Assembly: GCA_000597885.1 (NCBI GenBank)
Contig: CP004371.1
Coordinates: forward strand, 3,674,501 to 3,738,500
Source of the DNA: Flammeovirgaceae bacterium 311
GTDB taxonomy: Bacteria > Bacteroidota > Bacteroidia > Cytophagales > Cyclobacteriaceae
Length of the DNA stretch: 64,000 nt
Reading direction: 5' to 3'
Part shown: positions 61,172 to 64,000 of the stretch, piece by piece
Layout of the letters: each line of letters starts with the position of its first letter
Numbering within the stretch: the stretch's first letter is position 1
Position numbers and translations under genes: made by a program
The notes under the pieces: generated by a model
The model's database searches: none
Told to the model about the DNA's origin: nothing
The model's input: only the letters and a program-made list of their open reading frames with translations

Positions 61172-61693
61172 TAGCTATACCCAACGAGATCCCCCTTGGA
61201 GAAGGCGGGACGCGCAGTCGGGTTGGGGGATTGATAGCTATCTTACTAACTTATAGGTTCTTCAGGCAAAAAGCTCTCTAGTGTTCTTACAACATTATTA
61301 AGATCATGCTTTACTTCCCATTCGCTCACCCTTATAACTTCGTAGCCTAAGTTTTGCAACTTTCTATCTCTGTTAATATCTTCTTCTATCTTAAATTGAT
61401 GTGAACGTCAATCAACCTCCACAATAAGCTTTAACTTTCTGCAGATAAAGTCTACGATAAAATTTTCTATAGCATATTGCCTATTGAATTGATAACCGTA
61501 AAACCTTCTCTCCTTTAGTACCTCATCCCACAGAATAACTTCACCCAAGGTACTATCACTTCGTAGGTATCTTGCGAGTGGTTTTAGCTTCTTATTGTAG
61601 TTGGAGTTACTGTTCATGTTTAAACTGCATTCAATCCCCCAACCCGACTGCGCGTCCCGCCTTCTCCAAGGGGGATCTCGTTGGGCATAGCTA
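61172..61693. mobile_element. 522-bp cassette with 63-bp inverted repeats and a DUF559 gene
   Basis: The terminal repeats at 61172-61234 and 61631-61693 are complementary over 63 bp with a single mismatch (position 61179, A against G). They read TAGCTATACCCAACGAGATC onward. Between them is one gene, a DUF559 nuclease remnant. CTTAA occurs just outside both ends and could be a target duplication, though it is short. Similar repeat-nuclease pairs exist in many bacterial genomes. No transposase is present, so movement would need the nuclease or help in trans. Confidence 0.75.
61246..61617 (-). pseudogene. DUF559 (Vsr-fold) endonuclease gene with in-frame TGA
   Basis: A continuous frame of 124 codons from ATG 61617 to TAG 61246, broken by one TGA at 61408-61410. 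The protein reads RYLRSDSTLGEVILWDEVLKERRFYGYQF, then FIVDFICRKLKLIVEVD, stop, RSHQFKIEEDINRDRKLQNLGYEVIRVSEWEV. In the family this position is Gly in VEVDG-xH, so GGA to TGA is a single substitution. The catalytic D, E/VEVD and Q/H positions otherwise remain. It is either a recent pseudogene, a sequencing error or read-through. Confidence 0.8.
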
Positions 61694-61767
61694 CCTTAAT
61701 ATGCTTAGTTAACACTGCTTGTTACAGCTTGTTACAGCATAATTAAGCATATGCTAGAAAAATACCA

Positions 61768-63615
61768 TCACCCTGCTTTTCTGGCCAGCATGCGGGCCAG
61801 CTGAGCTTTGCGGATGTCTTCCAGGTCTCCTCTTGGTATTGCTTTGATCAGCGAACGGGTATATTCATCGCGTGGATGCTCAAACATTTGCTCAGGATAA
61901 CCTGTCTCTACAATTTTGCCGCCCTGCATTACCATAATACGGTCTGCCATAAATTTCACCACGGACAAATCGTGCGAAATAAAAATATAGGTGAGACCAA
62001 AATCGTTTTTCAGCTCATTGAGCAGGTTAAGCACCTGTGCCTGCACCGATACATCCAACGCCGATACACTCTCATCGCAAATAATAAACCGCGGTTCTAA
62101 GGCTAATGTTCGGGCAATGCAGATTCGCTGGCGCTGTCCGCCGGAAAATTCATGCGGATAGCGGTGAAACTGCTCGGGCTGCAGGCCTACGCGTTCCAGG
62201 AGGTACATAACCCGCTCCCGCCTTTGCCTGTCGTTTTGCTGCAGCTTATGGATTTGCATGGGCTCCATAATGGCGCTGCCAATGGTTTGCCGCGGGTTGA
62301 GGGAGGCGTAAGGGTCCTGGAAGATAATCTGCATCTGCCGCCGCAGCAGGCGCATATCGCGTCCTTTCAGGCTGAGGATATTTTGTCCGTCGAAGATAAT
62401 TTCGCCGCTGCCGGGTTCTGTAAGGCGCAGAATACTGCGGCCCAGGCTAGTTTTGCCACAGCCAGATTCTCCTACCAGCCCCAGGGTTTCGCCCGGATAT
62501 ACTTTAAAGCTAACGCCATCTACCGCAGTTACCTTGCCCTGCTGCCGCTTAAAGGGATTCTGGCTTACGTCAAACTCTACCTTCAGATCCCTGATTTCCA
62601 GCAGGGGCCTGGTATTTTTTAATACCTGCAGGTGGCGCTGGTTAATTTCTTCTGTTGTCTCTACGTTCATCAGCAGGGCTTCACCTACTGAGTGGTAACG
62701 GGCATCGGGCCGTTCAATCAGCTGGCCGCTGCTATCGTGCGCAACAAAATCTGTAATGGTGGGTAAGACCTTCAGTGTCATGTCCAGGCGCGGGCGGCAG
62801 GCCAGCAGGCCTTTGGTGTAGGGGTGCCTGGGCCGGCTGAAGATGTCCAGCACATCTGCTTCTTCTACAGCTTTGCCGTTCCACATCACCATTACCCGGT
62901 CTGCTACCTCGGCAATTACGCCCAGATCGTGCGTTATGAACATCACGGCTGTATTGATATCATCGCGCAGCTCGGCCATCAGCTTCAGGATGGATGCTTG
63001 TACCGTTACATCCAGCGCCGTAGTAGGCTCGTCGGCAATGACCAGCTGCGGATCGCAGGAAAGGGCCATGGCGATCATGACGCGCTGCTTTTGCCCGCCG
63101 GAAAGCTGGTGCGGATAGGCCTTGAAAATACGCTCGGGGTTTGGCAGCTGCACCCGCTCAAAAAGAGCCATGGTTTGCCGCCTGGCTTCGCTGTTGCTTA
63201 CGCGGCGGTGCAGCAGAATAGTTTCCATTACCTGGTTACCACAGGTGTATACCGGGTTGAGGGAGGTCATAGGCTCCTGGAAAATAATAGAGATCTCATT
63301 TCCCCGGATCTGCCGCATTTGCTCAGAAGTAGCCTTCAAGAGGTCTATTGGCCCCAGCAGGCGCGACTGAAAGATGGCCTGGCCCTCTGCATTTTTTCCC
63401 TGGGAGCCCAGCAGCTGCAGCAGGCTTAGGGCTGTAACCGATTTACCGGAACCAGATTCGCCCACTATTCCCAGGGTTTCGCCCTTGTGAATACTAAAGT
63501 CGATCCCATCTACGGCACGAATTATACCTCCGGGAGTTTTATAATGGGTTTGCAGATTTTTTACCTCCAGCAATACTTCCTGCTGAAGCTTTCCGCTTAG
63601 GTGTCGGTTGAGCAT
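61768..63615 (-). CDS. Fused double ABC ATPase, peptide-import type (YejF/DppDF-like)
   Basis: 615 residues holding two complete ABC domains. The first has Walker A GESGSGKSV, signature LSGGQKQR and Walker B LVIADEPTTALDVT. The second has GESGCGKTS, FSGGQRQR and FIICDESVSALDVS. The oligopeptide-family C-terminal extensions (RHPYTKGLLA, HPRDEYTRSLI) follow each domain. It energises uptake of oligopeptides or nickel-like substrates. Permease and binding-protein genes are not in the window. Confidence 0.93.
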   Translation of the reverse strand: MLNRHLSGKLQQEVLLEVKNLQTHYKTPGGIIRAVDGIDFSIHKGETLGIVGESGSGKSVTALSLLQLLGSQGKNAEGQAIFQSRLLGPIDLLKATSEQMRQIRGNEISIIFQEPMTSLNPVYTCGNQVMETILLHRRVSNSEARRQTMALFERVQLPNPERIFKAYPHQLSGGQKQRVMIAMALSCDPQLVIADEPTTALDVTVQASILKLMAELRDDINTAVMFITHDLGVIAEVADRVMVMWNGKAVEEADVLDIFSRPRHPYTKGLLACRPRLDMTLKVLPTITDFVAHDSSGQLIERPDARYHSVGEALLMNVETTEEINQRHLQVLKNTRPLLEIRDLKVEFDVSQNPFKRQQGKVTAVDGVSFKVYPGETLGLVGESGCGKTSLGRSILRLTEPGSGEIIFDGQNILSLKGRDMRLLRRQMQIIFQDPYASLNPRQTIGSAIMEPMQIHKLQQNDRQRRERVMYLLERVGLQPEQFHRYPHEFSGGQRQRICIARTLALEPRFIICDESVSALDVSVQAQVLNLLNELKNDFGLTYIFISHDLSVVKFMADRIMVMQGGKIVETGYPEQMFEHPRDEYTRSLIKAIPRGDLEDIRKAQLARMLARKAG

Positions 63616-63696
63616 ACAGCCACCAAATTAATAAAAAATAGGGCTGTGGCGGAGTGGATGTAAGTTTAGTTGGGTGTTGATAGCGCTCCTGCTTAT

Positions 63697-64000
63697 TTAG
63701 AATTTATCACTGCGCCGCTCCAGCAGAATTGTATTGCGCCAGGTACCATTTAGCTGTGCAATCTTTTCGCGATAGCCAATTTCCCGAAAACCCCATTTTT
63801 TCTGAAGTGCAATGCTGGTTGTATTTATAGCAAAAGTAGCAGAGTAGAGGGTCCAGATGCCGTTGTTTTCACTTTCAGCAATCATGTGCTCCATCAGCAA
63901 ATCGCCTATGCCTTTGCCTCTGTGGTTGGCGCTGATGTAAATACTAAACTCGGCAACGCCCCGGTAGCAGTGGCGGGCCGAGACTGGTGAAAGTGCCACC
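63697..64000 (-). CDS. Partial GNAT acetyltransferase (phosphinothricin-acetyltransferase-like)
   Basis: The last 101 codons are visible; the 5' part lies beyond the right edge. AEFSIYISANHRGKGIGDLLMEHMI is the acetyl-CoA-binding motif A, and ALQKKWGFREIGYREKIAQLNGTWRNTILLERR is the usual end of Pat/YncA-like N-acetyltransferases, which acetylate amino-acid-like substrates. A GTG near the edge is internal, not a start. Confidence 0.88.
   Translation of the reverse strand, partial: VALSPVSARHCYRGVAEFSIYISANHRGKGIGDLLMEHMIAESENNGIWTLYSATFAINTTSIALQKKWGFREIGYREKIAQLNGTWRNTILLERRSDKF

Overview
The window looks like chromosome of a member of the Bacteroidota, most likely order Cytophagales. The evidence is the promoter style (TTTG, about 19-20 nt, TAnnTTTG, seen before tRNA-Phe, rplU, the thi operon and the cys leader), the scarcity of strong Shine-Dalgarno sequences, and families typical of that phylum: Nfu with an N-terminal domain, a zinc-ligand-poor DksA-like protein, lamin-tail and FAS1 lipoproteins, and the carboxyspermidine pathway. 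Coding density is high and most genes are housekeeping. There is no rRNA, prophage or CRISPR array.

Region by region. 1-6.8 kb: a TPP-riboswitch-controlled thiamin operon thiS-thiC-tenI/thiE-like-thiD-thiE-thiG-thiH, with a REP-like inverted pair between thiG and thiH. 6.8-10.2 kb: an ECF41-type sigma factor with its AhpD-like partner, a decayed XRE-cupin regulator, and a MoeB/ThiF-rhodanese protein that may supply the missing ThiF step. 10.3-22.7 kb: a carotenoid-cleavage-type oxygenase, the polyamine pair (carboxyspermidine dehydrogenase and decarboxylase), an AlkD-like repair protein, Nfu, a DEDDh exonuclease, a junction between two truncated genes, and a membrane Fe-S/CCG electron-transfer pair. 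22.8-39.7 kb: tRNA-Phe, several secreted hydrolases and lipoproteins, rluB-scpB, asd and a manganese catalase.

39.8-42 kb holds the most interesting locus. The cysE-cysK operon is preceded by two successive short Cys-rich leader peptides (25 and 37 codons, sharing a CCCxACCT core), each followed by an intrinsic terminator. In both, a CGAAGG(G) segment just after the Cys codons is complementary to the 5' arm of the terminator. This is the architecture of a tandem, ribosome-mediated cysteine attenuator.

42-53 kb: FAS1 and PKD/beta-helix lipoproteins, a GIY-YIG protein, a repeat-rich and AT-rich patch with an unrecognised 214-aa gene and a branched inverted-repeat structure, then the class I ribonucleotide reductase genes nrdB-nrdA. 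53-64 kb: rplU-rpmA, a PAS histidine kinase, an FkbM methyltransferase, a tightly packed rnr-polyprenyl synthetase-rhomboid operon, a 522-bp cassette with 63-bp inverted repeats around a nonsense-mutated DUF559 nuclease gene, a fused double ABC ATPase and a partial GNAT acetyltransferase.

Functional links: thiS needs the MoeB/ThiF-like protein; asd makes the aspartate semialdehyde used by the polyamine pair; cysE-cysK supplies cysteine for thiamin sulfur transfer and Fe-S assembly (Nfu).
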